NCBI RefSeq assembly: GCF_003575975.1
Contig: NZ_QQXK01000013.1
Location: 29,212-93,211, forward strand
Length of the DNA stretch: 64,000 nucleotides
Direction: 5' to 3'
Source of the DNA: Galactobacter valiniphilus
GTDB lineage: Bacteria > Actinomycetota > Actinomycetes > Actinomycetales > Micrococcaceae
Part shown: positions 26,429 through 35,509 of the stretch, piece by piece
Layout: every line of letters begins with the position of its first letter
Position numbering within the stretch: the stretch's first letter is position 1
Notes under the pieces: generated by a model
The model's database searches: none
What the model saw: only the letters and a program-made list of their open reading frames with translations
What the model was told of the DNA's origin: nothing
Translations under genes and position numbers: made by a program

Positions 26429-28089
26429 GACCCACCAGCGGCATCTCCCTCGGCGGCCGATACAGGCTGACCGACCGGATCGCCATCGGGGGCATGGGCG
26501 AGGTCTGGAAGGCCCTCGACGACGTCCTCGGGCGCGTCGTGGCCATCAAGATCCTCAAGGAGGAATACACGGGCGATCCCGGCTTCCTTGAGCGCTTCCG
26601 CGCGGAGGCCCGGCACACTGCCCTGCTGAACAACGATGGCATCGCGAACGTGTTCGACTACGGCGAGGCCGACGGCTCGGCCTACCTCGTGATGGAGCTC
26701 GTGCCGGGGGAGCCCCTCTCCACGATCATCGAGCGCGAGCGGGTCCTGACGCCCGACTTCACGCTCTCCGTCATCGCGCAGACGGCGCGGGCGCTCTCCG
26801 CCGCGCACGCGCGCGGGCTGGTGCACCGCGACGTCAAGCCGGGCAATCTGCTCATCATGCCCAACGGCAAGGTGAAGATCACCGACTTCGGCATCGCCCG
26901 CCTGGCCGACCAGGTGCCGCTGACCGCCACGGGCCAGGTCATGGGCACGGCCCAATACCTGGCGCCGGAGCAGGCCACGGGCCAGACGGCCACGGGCCAA
27001 TCTGACCTCTATTCGCTCGGCGTCATTGGCTACGAGTGCCTGGCCGGTCGCCGCCCGTTCACGGGCGAATCGCAGATCGCCATTGCCCTGGCGCAGGTCA
27101 ACGACCGCCCTCCGGCGTTGCCCGAAACGCTGCCGCTACCGCTGCGCGCCCTCATCCTCTCGATGCTGGCCAAGGACCCGGCGGACCGCCCCGCCAACGC
27201 GTCCCAGCTGGCCATCGCCGCCGACGCGCTGCGCGCCGGCCGCACCGAGGCCGCCGTGGCGGCCGTGCCGGGCATGGCCGCGTTCCTGGGGGCCGGCGAC
27301 GCCGCCACCCAGGCCATGACGAGCCCGCTCGAGGCGACCACGCAGGCCACCCAGGCGATCTCCGCCCAGGCCACCCCCGCCACGAGCGCCCTGCCCACGC
27401 TTCCCACGCCCGCGGACGAGATCGCGGCGACGGCCTCGCCCACCCAGCCCGCGGCGTCGGGCGGGACCCAGCAGGAGCCGGCCGACGACGAGCTCGACCC
27501 GGCCGCCCGGCCGGCCTCCGGCTCCCGCAAGGGCCTGATCTGGGGCATCGTCGGCGCCGTGGTGGTGGCGCTGATCGTGCTCGGCATCATCTTCGGTTCC
27601 CAGCTCTTCGGGGGAGGGTCGGAGGCCACCACGGCGCCGCCGAGCACCTCGGCCTCCGCCTCCACCACGGAGTCGAGCAACCCCACCACCGAGTCGAGCC
27701 AGCCGACGGAGACCACGGAGTCAACCGAGTCGACGCCCTCCACCTCGTCAACCGCCACGTATCTGGACAAGTCGCAGTTCATCGGCATGCAGGTCGACGA
27801 GGCCGAGGCCCAGCTGCGTTCGCTCGGATACACGAGCATCAGGCAGAGCCCGCGCGAGGCCACGGCCGAGGAATCCAGCGTCGTGGACATGTCCCCGGCC
27901 AACGACTACGTCTCGTTCGACAAGCGGATCACGCTCTACTTCGCGGTCCCGCCGGCCCAGACGGATCCTCCGGAGAGCACCGAGACCACGCCGGAGTCCT
28001 CGAGCAATCCGCCGGAGACCTCGCAGAGCGTGCAGAGCACGCCCGCGAGCACGCCGGCCAGCACCACCCCGTCCGCCAAGAGCAGCTGA
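26425..28089 (+). CDS. pknA: PknA-type Ser/Thr protein kinase with one PASTA-like domain
   Basis: A 554-residue receptor kinase. The kinase domain (about 10-270) shows the glycine loop [10 protein letters not shown], the lysine in VAIKIL, the catalytic loop HRDVKPGN and DFGIAR. A long Ala/Thr/Pro linker, a membrane helix ([15 protein letters not shown]) and a Ser/Thr-rich stretch lead to one extracellular PASTA-like repeat near 450-515 and a low-complexity Ser/Thr/Pro tail. Mycobacterial PknA lacks a PASTA domain, so this is a variant. The start GTG overlaps pbpA by 4 bp. Confidence 0.93.
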   Translation: MRPTSGISLGGRYRLTDRIAIGGMGEVWKALDDVLGRVVAIKILKEEYTGDPGFLERFRAEARHTALLNNDGIANVFDYGEADGSAYLVMELVPGEPLSTIIERERVLTPDFTLSVIAQTARALSAAHARGLVHRDVKPGNLLIMPNGKVKITDFGIARLADQVPLTATGQVMGTAQYLAPEQATGQTATGQSDLYSLGVIGYECLAGRRPFTGESQIAIALAQVNDRPPALPETLPLPLRALILSMLAKDPADRPANASQLAIAADALRAGRTEAAVAAVPGMAAFLGAGDAATQAMTSPLEATTQATQAISAQATPATSALPTLPTPADEIAATASPTQPAASGGTQQEPADDELDPAARPASGSRKGLIWGIVGAVVVALIVLGIIFGSQLFGGGSEATTAPPSTSASASTTESSNPTTESSQPTETTESTESTPSTSSTATYLDKSQFIGMQVDEAEAQLRSLGYTSIRQSPREATAEESSVVDMSPANDYVSFDKRITLYFAVPPAQTDPPESTETTPESSSNPPETSQSVQSTPASTPASTTPSAKSS

Positions 28090-28142
28090 GTTCCCGATTC
28101 CTTCGCGAACCGCACCCACTACAGACCTCCAGGAGGTGACCC

Positions 28143-30398
28143 GTGACTGATCAGTCCAGGGGCGCCCATTCGTCCCCCCAAGACCCGTCCGGGTCCGCCG
28201 CGACCCCCAAGCAGCGCGTGCTCAACGACCGCTACGAGCTCGGTGCCCTGATCGGCCGCGGGGGCATGGCGGACGTCTGGAAGGGCCGCGATCTGCTGCT
28301 CGGCCGCGATGTGGCCGTGAAGATCCTGCGGTCGGATTTGGCCCGTGACCCCGTGTTCCAGGCCCGCTTCCGCCGCGAAGCCAAGGCCGTGGCCGGACTC
28401 AACGATCCCTCGATCGTTGCCGTCTACGACACGGGTGACACCGATGTGCAGGTGCCGGGGGAGCACGCCTCCCTCAAGGTGCCCTTCATCGTCATGGAGT
28501 ACGTGAGCGGCCACACGCTCAAGGAACGGCTCTCCGGCGGCCCGCTGCCCGTGCAAGACGCGGGCAACGCGACGCTCGGTGTCCTCGCCGCGCTGACCTC
28601 GAGCCACGCGCAGTCGATCGTGCACCGTGACATCAAGCCGGCCAACGTGATGATCACGGACGCCGGCGCGGTCAAGGTCATGGACTTCGGCATCGCCCGC
28701 GCGCTGGCGGATTCCGCCGCCACGATGACGCAGACGCAGGCCGTCGTGGGCACCGCCCAGTACCTCTCGCCAGAGCAGGCCCGCGGCGAGTCCGTGGACG
28801 AGCGCTCGGACCTGTACTCGGCCGGGTGCCTGCTCTTCGAGCTGCTGACGGGCCGCCCGCCGTTCCTCGGCGACAGCCCGGTCTCCGTGGCGTACCAGCA
28901 CGTGGGGGAGCAGCCCCCCGTGGCCTCGACCCTGAACCCGCAGGTCACGCCGGCCCTGGACGCCGTGCTGGCCACGGCCCTGGCCAAGGACCGCGAGGAG
29001 CGCTTCCAAAGCGCCTCGGACTTCTCCACAGCGCTGCGCCAGGCGCTGCGCGGGGAGATGCCCGCCCTCACGCAGGCCACCACGGTCATCCCGGCTGAGT
29101 CTGACGACGCCACGCGCATCGTGTCCGCCGTGCCGGCCGGCGCTGCCTACGCGGCCGGCCTGCCGGGCGAGCCGGCCCCGACCACGGGCCGCCTGGACAC
29201 CGTGCTGGGCGATCCGGAGCAGGACGGCTCCGGCTTCTTTGGCGATGCCTCCGATCCGGCGCACGTCCGCGAGAACTCCAAGCGCAAGGGCATCATCTGG
29301 GCCGTGTCACTCGTGCTCGTCGCGCTCATCGGCGTGGGCGGCTTCTTCGTCTGGAACTGGATGAAGGACGAGGCCGAGAAGAACGCCCGCGTGGCGGTGC
29401 CGACGGTTGCGAGCAAGACGGTGGAGCAGGCCTCGGCCGAGCTCACGGCCGCCGGCTTCACCGATCTCTCCCAGGAGGAGGTCTTCAGCGACGAGGTGCC
29501 CAAGGGGCAGGTCGTGGAGACGGACCCCGGCGCCGGCGTGCCCACGCTGAAGAGCACGCGCATCATCATGAAGGTCTCCAAGGGTCCGGACACCGTCGCG
29601 ATCCCCAAGAACCTGGCAGGCATGAGCGTCGAGGAGGTCACGGCCGCCCTCAAGGCCCTGGGCCTCGAGGTGAACGCGAAGACGCAGGAAGTCGAGGGCA
29701 AGGACATCGAGCGCGGCAAGGTGGTCAACACCAATCCGGCCATGGGCAAGAACGCCCAGGTGGGCAGCGCCGTGACCCTGCTGGTCTCCAAGGGTGAGGT
29801 CGAGATCCCCAAGGACATCAAGGGCATGAGCGAGGACGAGGCGCGCACCGCGCTGACCCAGCTCGGCTTCACGGTGGCGCAGACCTCGCGCCAGGTGGAT
29901 GGCGGCGACACGGTGGAGAGCGGCAAGGTCGTCTCCACCGATCCGCAGCCGGGCAGCAAGCAGCCCTATGGCACCCAGGTGACGCTGCTCATGGCCAAGA
30001 CCAAGCTGGAGATCCCGAGCACGCTCGTGGGCCAGAACGAGGCCTCGGTGCAGTCCATCCTGAAGGACAAGGGCTTCACGAAGGTCACGAGCGTCCCGAA
30101 GGAATCCTCGCAGCCTGTCGGCACGGTGGTGGAGGTGTCCCCGGCCCCGGGCTCCAAGGTCACGCCCGACACCGAGATCCGCGTGTTCGTCTCCAACGCC
30201 GTGCTCAAGCTGGTTCCCAGCGTCATGGGTCAGGACGTCGCCACCGCCACGCAGACCCTGCAGGCCGCCGGCTTTGTGGTCCGCGTAAACCAGGTCGAGG
30301 TGGAGGACGGCGCCCAGGGCACCGTCGCCAAGCAGTCGCTCGCGCCGAACTCCGAGGCGAAGCCCGGCACGGAGATCGTGCTGGACGTCATCGAGTAA
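28143..30398 (+). CDS. pknB: PknB-type Ser/Thr protein kinase with five PASTA domains
   Basis: A 751-residue receptor kinase. The cytoplasmic kinase domain (about 25-290) has GRGGMADVW, VAVKIL, HRDIKPAN and DFGIAR. A membrane helix (VSLVLVALIGVGGFFVW) precedes five extracellular PASTA repeats, starting near VAVPTV, VAIPKN, VEIPKD, LEIPST and LKLVPS; PASTA domains bind muropeptides or lipid II. Mycobacterial PknB has four, so one more is present here. The GTG start has an AGGAGG site. It ends the operon before a strong terminator. Confidence 0.95.
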   Translation: MTDQSRGAHSSPQDPSGSAATPKQRVLNDRYELGALIGRGGMADVWKGRDLLLGRDVAVKILRSDLARDPVFQARFRREAKAVAGLNDPSIVAVYDTGDTDVQVPGEHASLKVPFIVMEYVSGHTLKERLSGGPLPVQDAGNATLGVLAALTSSHAQSIVHRDIKPANVMITDAGAVKVMDFGIARALADSAATMTQTQAVVGTAQYLSPEQARGESVDERSDLYSAGCLLFELLTGRPPFLGDSPVSVAYQHVGEQPPVASTLNPQVTPALDAVLATALAKDREERFQSASDFSTALRQALRGEMPALTQATTVIPAESDDATRIVSAVPAGAAYAAGLPGEPAPTTGRLDTVLGDPEQDGSGFFGDASDPAHVRENSKRKGIIWAVSLVLVALIGVGGFFVWNWMKDEAEKNARVAVPTVASKTVEQASAELTAAGFTDLSQEEVFSDEVPKGQVVETDPGAGVPTLKSTRIIMKVSKGPDTVAIPKNLAGMSVEEVTAALKALGLEVNAKTQEVEGKDIERGKVVNTNPAMGKNAQVGSAVTLLVSKGEVEIPKDIKGMSEDEARTALTQLGFTVAQTSRQVDGGDTVESGKVVSTDPQPGSKQPYGTQVTLLMAKTKLEIPSTLVGQNEASVQSILKDKGFTKVTSVPKESSQPVGTVVEVSPAPGSKVTPDTEIRVFVSNAVLKLVPSVMGQDVATATQTLQAAGFVVRVNQVEVEDGAQGTVAKQSLAPNSEAKPGTEIVLDVIE

Positions 30399-30410
30399 GG
30401 CCCGGACCGG

Positions 30411-30452
30411 AACGGCGCCGGCGGCACCCGTAAGGGTGCCGCCGGCGCCGTT
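30411..30452 (+). terminator. Terminator of the fhaA-pknB operon
   Basis: A perfect 19-bp stem opens with AACGGCGCC, has loop GTAA and closes with GGCGCCGTT, followed by TTGTCTTGT. It lies 12 bp past the pknB stop. Confidence 0.92.
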
Positions 30453-30473
30453 GTCTTGTCTCCAGCGCGCCGG

Positions 30474-30510
30474 TGCCCGACGGCGGGTGGTGACCACCCG
30501 CCGTCGGGCA
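30474..30510 (-). terminator. Terminator hairpin after the GATase gene
   Basis: A perfect 17-bp stem begins TGCCCGACGG and closes CCGTCGGGCA around a TGA loop, 4 bp past the minus-strand stop at 30515. With the preceding hairpin it separates two convergent units. Confidence 0.8.
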
Positions 30511-30514
30511 GGGC

Positions 30515-31153
30515 TTAGCGCGTGATGAGCGGGGAGAGGCCGGCCGCCTTGGCGGCCGCGCCCTCGAGGCCGAGGGACTCGAGCCAGTTGCCGAGCATCT
30601 GGTAGCCGCCCTCGGTGAGGACGGACTCGGGGTGGAACTGCACACCCCACAGCGGCGCCGTGCGGTGGCTCAGGCCCATGATGACGCCGCCGGCGGTCTG
30701 AGCCGTGACCTCGAGCTGCTCGGGCACGGTGGCCGGCTCCACGGCGAGGGAGTGGTAGCGCGTCGCGGTGAAGGTCTCGGGGAGGCCGGCGAAGAGCGCG
30801 TGGCCCTCCTGGCTCACGCGGGAGGTCTTGCCGTGCATGAGCTCCTCGGCGTGCGAAACGACGCCGCCGAAGGCCTCCGCGAGCGCCTGGTGCCCCAGGC
30901 ACACGCCGAGCATGGGAGTGGAGGTCTCGCCGCACCAACGGATGACGTCGAGGCAGACGCCCGCGCCGGCCGGGTTGCCGGGGCCGGGGGAGACGAGGAC
31001 CCCGTCGGCCGCCTCGGCCAGCCGCAGGACCTCCTCGAGCGGGAGGTCGTCGTTGCGAATCACGGTCGTCTCGGCCCCGAGCTCGCGCAGGTAGCCGACG
31101 AGCGTGAAGACGAAGCTGTCGTAGTTGTCGATCACCAGGACGGAGGTGCTCAT
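30515..31153 (-). CDS. trpG: Anthranilate / aminodeoxychorismate synthase glutamine amidotransferase subunit
   Basis: A 212-residue class I glutamine amidotransferase that supplies ammonia for making anthranilate or aminodeoxychorismate. The triad is visible: Cys in GVCLGHQ, His and Glu in FHPES. The start IDNYDSFVFTLVGYL and the SPGPG loop are typical of TrpG/PabA. The same gene lies in this place (near crgA and pknB) in other actinobacteria, where it is called trpG or pabA; which synthase it serves cannot be told. It is last in a run after sortase E and a small membrane protein. Confidence 0.93.
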   Translation of the reverse strand: MSTSVLVIDNYDSFVFTLVGYLRELGAETTVIRNDDLPLEEVLRLAEAADGVLVSPGPGNPAGAGVCLDVIRWCGETSTPMLGVCLGHQALAEAFGGVVSHAEELMHGKTSRVSQEGHALFAGLPETFTATRYHSLAVEPATVPEQLEVTAQTAGGVIMGLSHRTAPLWGVQFHPESVLTEGGYQMLGNWLESLGLEGAAAKAAGLSPLITR

Positions 31154-31172
31154 GCGCTGGTCACGCTTTCTT

Positions 31173-31355
31173 CTACAGGACTGCGGGGGAGAGGGCGGCG
31201 GCGCCCACCGTGGAATCGGTCCACGGCGAGTACTGGCTGGCCCAGGGGAAGACGTAGTTCATGAGGATCAGCACCACGAGCGCCACGAGCAGCAGCGTCT
31301 GGATGATGCGGATCCACAGGGGTCCGGGCAGGTGGCGGAAGAGCCAGGCGTACAT
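31173..31355 (-). CDS. Small membrane protein between sortase E and the GATase
   Basis: A 60-residue protein with one strong membrane helix (about 15-38, IIQTLLLVALVVLILMNYVF in style) flanked by LWIR and a short polar end. It starts 4 bp after the sortase stop and ends 19 bp before the GATase, so it belongs to one operon. Similar short helices follow sortase genes in related actinobacteria. The function is unknown; a sortase helper is possible but unproven. Confidence 0.75.
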   Translation of the reverse strand: MYAWLFRHLPGPLWIRIIQTLLLVALVVLILMNYVFPWASQYSPWTDSTVGAAALSPAVL

Positions 31356-31359
31356 GGTG

Positions 31360-32103
31360 TCAGCCCTTTCCTACATCGGTGGTCTTCTTGACGAGCTCGC
31401 GAATCTCCTCGGGGAACGGCTTGTCCGCGGGGGTGAAGGCGGTCTCCTCGAGGTGAACGATCATGCGCAGATCCGTCGTGAACGGCGGGTGGCACGTGGT
31501 CAGCGTCAGGAGCTTCTCGGTGGCCTTGGTTCCCGCCTCGCCCGGGACGGGGAAGAGCACGTCGCCGCGGTCGGGTGCCACGATCTCGGTGGAGCGGTAG
31601 GTGTAGGTGTACAGGCCGGCGGCCGTCTGCACGTAGGCCTTGTCGCCGGCCTTCAGCTTGTCCATGTCCCAGAAGACCTGGCCGTGGGTCTGGCGGTGGC
31701 CGGCGAGCGCGACGTTGCCGACCTGGCCGGGCATCTGCGTGGTGGGGTAGTGCCCCACGCCCACGGTGTCCAGCACGTCCATGCCGACACCCTCCGCGAT
31801 GGGCTTGGCATAGGCGTCGCCGAAGGCCGGGACGTAGAGCACGCCCCAGACCTTGCCCTCGATGGGGTGCTTGGGCACGGCGGGCGGCTTCTCACCGGCC
31901 TGGGCGGGCTTGAAGTCCTGCGAGATCGCCTTGAGGGCGGAGTTCTGCGTGTTGTCGGCCTCGAGGTTGGTCCACCAGAGCTGCCACACGACAAAGAGCA
32001 GGAGGACGACGCCGAGGGTCAGGAGGATCTCGCCGAGCCCACCCACGAGCATCGAGATGACACCACGTCGCGGCGCGACTCGCCGCGGCTGATTCCGTGC
32101 CAC
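31360..32103 (-). CDS. Class E sortase
   Basis: A 247-residue membrane cysteine transpeptidase that joins LPxTG/LAxTG-type surface proteins to the cell wall. An N-terminal membrane helix (about 15-45) is followed by the sortase barrel. The catalytic residues are seen as His in LAGHRQTHG, Cys in LTLTTCHP and Arg in DLRMIVHL; TLTTC is the class signature. High-GC actinobacteria use class E as a housekeeping enzyme. No sortase substrate gene is in this window. Confidence 0.93.
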   Translation of the reverse strand: MARNQPRRVAPRRGVISMLVGGLGEILLTLGVVLLLFVVWQLWWTNLEADNTQNSALKAISQDFKPAQAGEKPPAVPKHPIEGKVWGVLYVPAFGDAYAKPIAEGVGMDVLDTVGVGHYPTTQMPGQVGNVALAGHRQTHGQVFWDMDKLKAGDKAYVQTAAGLYTYTYRSTEIVAPDRGDVLFPVPGEAGTKATEKLLTLTTCHPPFTTDLRMIVHLEETAFTPADKPFPEEIRELVKKTTDVGKG

Positions 32104-32224
32104 TTGGCTCCTTCCCCGTTGCCGGAGCGTTGAACAGTTAGGATGTTGCCGACCCGCGCGTGCGCGTAGGGTCGGTCCAGCCTATCGCCCGTCGGCCCCA
32201 TCACAGGGGTCGCAGGAGGAAACC

Positions 32225-32551
32225 GTGCCAGAGTCCACCTCGCCCCGAAAGTCCGAGTCGATCGACAAGGACATCGCCAAGATCGGCAACCCGGAGAAGC
32301 GTGCTGCCGCCGAGGCGCAGCGCGAGGCCAAGCGGGAGCGACAGGCGCGCGAGTTCAAGCCGGTTCCGACCTGGTACAAGGCCATCATGTTTGGCCTCAT
32401 GATCGTGGGCCTGCTGTGGATCGTGACCTACTACATTGCGGCGATGGTGGGCGTCGGGCTGCCGATCCCCGGCATCAACAACTGGAACATCATGATCGGT
32501 TTCGGCCTGGCCCTCGTCGGCTTCATCATGATGATGGGCTGGCGCGACTAG
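32225..32551 (+). CDS. crgA: CrgA cell-division regulator
   Basis: A 108-residue actinobacterial divisome protein that helps recruit wall-synthesis enzymes and controls FtsZ in growth. A charged N-terminal half precedes two membrane helices near residues 50-72 and 83-104, with VPTWYKAIMFGLM and MIGFGLALVGFIMMMGWR; this layout is diagnostic. The start is GTG after AGGAGGAAACC. It lies near the pknB operon as in other actinobacteria and ends before a hairpin terminator. Confidence 0.95.
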   Translation: MPESTSPRKSESIDKDIAKIGNPEKRAAAEAQREAKRERQAREFKPVPTWYKAIMFGLMIVGLLWIVTYYIAAMVGVGLPIPGINNWNIMIGFGLALVGFIMMMGWRD

Positions 32552-32581
32552 CCCCCTGTGACGTTCGCGGCCTGCCCGCGG

Positions 32582-32620
32582 GAACGGCCCGGATCGCCTC
32601 AACGGCGGCCCGGGCCGTTC
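32582..32620 (+). terminator. Terminator of crgA
   Basis: Eleven-bp perfect stem GAACGGCCCGG / CCGGGCCGTTC, 17-nt loop, followed by GTTTCGT; 30 bp past the crgA stop. Confidence 0.8.
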
Positions 32621-32692
32621 GTTTCGTCCGGCTATACTTCTTTACCGACGCATTGTCGATAAGAATTCGTGACGACCGATCCGGGGATCAGC

Positions 32693-33205
32693 ATGAGCAC
32701 GCCCGCCCAGAACACTCCCGCCACCGGCTCCGCAGAGCCAGAGGGGCGCTTCTCGCCCCGCCGCCTCTACGGCGCGCTCGCCCTGGGCGAGATGATCACG
32801 TGGGCGTTGCTCCTCTTCGGCATGGCCCTCAAGTACACCGACATGACGCCGGCCGTGGTGCCGGTGGCCGGCATGCTGCACGGCATCGTCTTCGTCTCCT
32901 ACTGCGTGGTGACGGTCTTCGTGTGGGTGGACGGACGCTGGAGCGCGGGCCGCGGCGCGCTGGGCCTGCTGAGCGCCATCATCCCGTTCTGCACCTACCC
33001 GTTCGAGCGCAATACCCTCAAGGCCGGCCTGCTGGGCACCAGCTGGCGCCTGGGCGCGGGCGGCGAGGAGCCCTCCGGCCCCCTCGAGCGTCTGCAGGCG
33101 TGGTGCCTGCGCCACACGGCCCTCGCGATCGTGCTTGGCGTGGTCTTTGTGGGCGTCGTCGTCACCGTGCTGCTCATCCTGGGCCCACCCATCCCCAAGG
33201 GCTGA
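32693..33205 (+). CDS. DUF3817 family membrane protein
   Basis: A 170-residue protein with about four membrane helices. The segment RRLYGALALGEMITWALLLFGMALKY followed by GMLHGIVF is typical of DUF3817. Its function is not known; many actinobacteria carry it. ATG at 32693 is preferred because GGGGA lies 6 nt before it; an in-frame GTG at 32669 is possible but without a ribosome binding site. A Pro/Ser-rich start precedes the first helix. Confidence 0.82.
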   Translation: MSTPAQNTPATGSAEPEGRFSPRRLYGALALGEMITWALLLFGMALKYTDMTPAVVPVAGMLHGIVFVSYCVVTVFVWVDGRWSAGRGALGLLSAIIPFCTYPFERNTLKAGLLGTSWRLGAGGEEPSGPLERLQAWCLRHTALAIVLGVVFVGVVVTVLLILGPPIPKG

Positions 33206-33222
33206 TCGCCGCTCGGGCTCGC

Positions 33223-33756
33223 TCAGGAGCGCTTGGCCCGCACGTAGACCTGCTTGCGATAGCGGGCCACCACGGCTCCCTGCGCGTCCTTGACCTCGGC
33301 CTCGAACCACTCGAGGACCTTGTCGCCGCCCGCGGCCGCCTCCTTGATCGCGGCGATGCGTTCGTCGCTCACCTCGAAGCGCGCCCGCACCGCGGTGCGC
33401 CCGGGCGAGACGAATTCGATGTCCCCGCGGCGGTCCCAGACCACATAGCCGAGCCCCATGCGGCGCAGCACGAGCAGCATGAACCAGGGATCGCACATGG
33501 AGAAGAGGCTGCCGCCGAACTGCGTTCCCACGTAGTTGGCGTTGAGCGGGGAGCGGCGCAGGCGCACCTGCGCACTGCGCCACTCCCTGTCGAGCTCCTC
33601 GACCACCACGCCGGCCCCCAGGAAGGGGGGCCAGAGGCTCATGCCCCGCCGCAGCACGGCGGGATTGGCCATGCCGCGCGAGACGACGCGGCCGGGGGCG
33701 CCCAGAAGGCGCTTCACGGCGGGGAGCGGTGCACGACGGCGGGTGGTGGCGTTCAT
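33223..33756 (-). CDS. DUF4442 (hotdog-fold) protein
   Basis: A 177-residue protein of the DUF4442 family, which has the hotdog fold of acyl-CoA thioesterases. The diagnostic part is NANYVGTQFGGSLFSMCDPW followed by YVVWDRRGDIEFV. Members may hydrolyse or bind acyl thioesters; no substrate is known. It is convergent with the DUF3817 gene (17-bp gap) and 64 bp from the double-GNAT gene, and could be read with it. Confidence 0.85.
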   Translation of the reverse strand: MNATTRRRAPLPAVKRLLGAPGRVVSRGMANPAVLRRGMSLWPPFLGAGVVVEELDREWRSAQVRLRRSPLNANYVGTQFGGSLFSMCDPWFMLLVLRRMGLGYVVWDRRGDIEFVSPGRTAVRARFEVSDERIAAIKEAAAGGDKVLEWFEAEVKDAQGAVVARYRKQVYVRAKRS

Positions 33757-33820
33757 GGGGCCACCTTAGGTGAAGTTACCCTTTAGTAACTAGGGGCTGC
33801 GCCGAGTGTTTCGTCGCCGG

Positions 33821-34825
33821 CTAGCGCGCCGGGAGGTCCATCGTCACCCCCGTGCGCACGAGCTTGAAGCCCGCGCGCTCGTACACGCCGTTGGCGCCCG
33901 TGGGGCTCGCGGCGTCCACGCCCAGCTCCGCCTTGCTCAGCCCAGCCGCGCGACCGGCCTCGAGCACACCACCCAGCAGCACGGAGGCGAGCCGCCGACC
34001 GCGCGCCGCGCGGCGCGTCCCGACGAGCGAGACGTACTGCTCGCCCTCCACCCAGACCTCGCTGAGGACATAGGCCAACACCTCGCCCGTGGCAGCATCC
34101 ACGGCGATCCTGGAGAGCTCGGGGCGGAAGACGCGCTTGCGCCACATCTCGCCCCAGCGCTGAGCCGTCTGGTGGCTCGAACCCCAGTGGTCCTCGAAGG
34201 CCTCGTTGTGCGCCAGGCGCACCGCCTCCTCGTCCTCGACGCCGGGCTGGCGAATCAGCACCGAGCCAGGCTCCCCGAGCGGCTCCACGGCCTCCGCGCC
34301 CGCCCAGCCGGCGAACTCGACGCGCATATCGGAAAAGTACCGCGCCGGGGCGAAGCCAGCCGAGCGCAGGAGCTGCGCGGAATCCGAGGACTCCTCGCGC
34401 CCCCAGCCGAAGACGACGACGCTGACACCGGGGTGCAGCGCGGCGGCCTTCGCAGCCGCCCGCTCGCTCACCCAGGCCAGCAACGCCGTGCCGATCCCCT
34501 CGGCCCTCCGCTCGGGCGCGACGCCCCCGCCGGCATAGGCACGAATGGCGCCGTCACGCGGGGACGAGCTCACGCCCGCCTCGGCCCAGCCGACGATCGA
34601 CCCCTCCTCCGCCACGGCGAGCACCACGTCCCGCTCAGGATCGAAGTCGGCGCGGCGCCACTCCTCGGCGTGGTCCTCCAACTCGACGAGCTCGTCGGTG
34701 TCATCGGCCACGGCCACGCGATTGGTGAGGGCATTGAGCTCCTCGAGGTCTTCCCAGGTGGCCGCGCGGAAGTGCACGCGCGGCGCGGTCAACGGTTCCG
34801 GCATCGTCACAGCGACTCCAATCAT
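33821..34825 (-). CDS. Double-domain GNAT acetyltransferase (mycothiol-synthase-like)
   Basis: A 334-residue protein with two GNAT halves. The first acetyl-CoA loop lies near residue 105 (PERRAEGIGTALL) and the second near 275 (RRAARGRRLASVLL). This double layout is that of mycothiol synthase MshD and of actinobacterial resistance-type double GNATs. I cannot decide whether it makes mycothiol or acetylates something else. The start is ATG after GAGAGAA; an ATG 21 bp downstream is an alternative. Confidence 0.8.
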   Translation of the reverse strand: MIGVAVTMPEPLTAPRVHFRAATWEDLEELNALTNRVAVADDTDELVELEDHAEEWRRADFDPERDVVLAVAEEGSIVGWAEAGVSSSPRDGAIRAYAGGGVAPERRAEGIGTALLAWVSERAAAKAAALHPGVSVVVFGWGREESSDSAQLLRSAGFAPARYFSDMRVEFAGWAGAEAVEPLGEPGSVLIRQPGVEDEEAVRLAHNEAFEDHWGSSHQTAQRWGEMWRKRVFRPELSRIAVDAATGEVLAYVLSEVWVEGEQYVSLVGTRRAARGRRLASVLLGGVLEAGRAAGLSKAELGVDAASPTGANGVYERAGFKLVRTGVTMDLPAR

Positions 34826-35060
34826 TGAGTTCTCTCAATCACTTCCGGCGCCAGCCTACGACAGCGCTCCGACCTCGCGCCAGGGCTGACGCCGACGTCG
34901 CCCATCCCCAGCCCCATGCACACGATGTTCACAAGAGTTATCCACAGCTGTGAACAACCCGCTCAATCAGGGGGCTCGGTCGCTCGCGCGGGCGCCGCGT
35001 CGACGGTGCCTGCGGAGTCGTCCCGCCCCAGGGCTGCGATGCACCCCGTCGCGACCGGGA

Positions 35061-35092
35061 GAATCACACCGATGTAAGTTGTCCACATTGTG
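35061..35092 (+). repeat. 32-bp direct repeat, copy 1, containing a DnaA box
   Basis: Starts GAATCACAC and ends TTGTCCACATTGTG. It matches copy 2 at 35341-35372 at 29 of 32 positions; the three differences are clustered at positions 10-12. The two copies are exactly 280 bp apart. Confidence 0.85.
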
Positions 35093-35340
35093 GGGATGAT
35101 CTGTGGAGAAAAGGTGGACGAGGGGTGGATATCCCCCCTCACACCGCGTTTCACCCGGGCCGGCCGCGCCGCACTGCCTCGAAGCGCCACGCCTATCCAC
35201 CCTCGGTGCACAAGAGTTGTCCACAGCCGTGGATAAAGTCTGTGCACAACCGGGCATATATCTACCTCGCTCGGCCCGAGAGTCCGGGAATCCCCGCCAT
35301 CCCGGCGCAGGCGTGGCACCGCGTCCCAGTCGGCGCGCTC

Positions 35341-35372
35341 GAATCACACGCGTGTAAGTTGTCCACATTGTG
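35341..35372 (+). repeat. 32-bp direct repeat, copy 2, containing a DnaA box
   Basis: Second copy of the repeat at 35061-35092. Its end runs into a further TTGTGCACA box at 35368-35376. Confidence 0.85.
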
Positions 35373-35509
35373 CACAAGGGCTGTGGGTAAGCCTGTGAAC
35401 ACCCGACCGGAGCCCCTCCCTTCCCCCTCAACGCGGCTCGCCCCCGGCGGCCTGAGGAGGCTACCGGGGGCGAGCGTGAGCGGGGGCCGAGCCCCGCGTC
35501 GTCGGGCGT

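Larger units (their letters stand above)
34826..35509. other. Intergenic region with a DnaA-box-like cluster
   Basis: This 684-bp gap has no gene. At least ten 9-mers match or nearly match the DnaA box: TTATCCACA at 34938; TTGTCCACA at 35079, 35217 and 35359; TTGTGCACA at 35368; and on the opposite strand at 34949, 35102, 35228, 35241 and 35382. Two copies of a 32-bp direct repeat each include a TTGTCCACA. It lies 14 kb from dnaA. It may be a DnaA-titration site, or an origin component. Confidence 0.6.
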
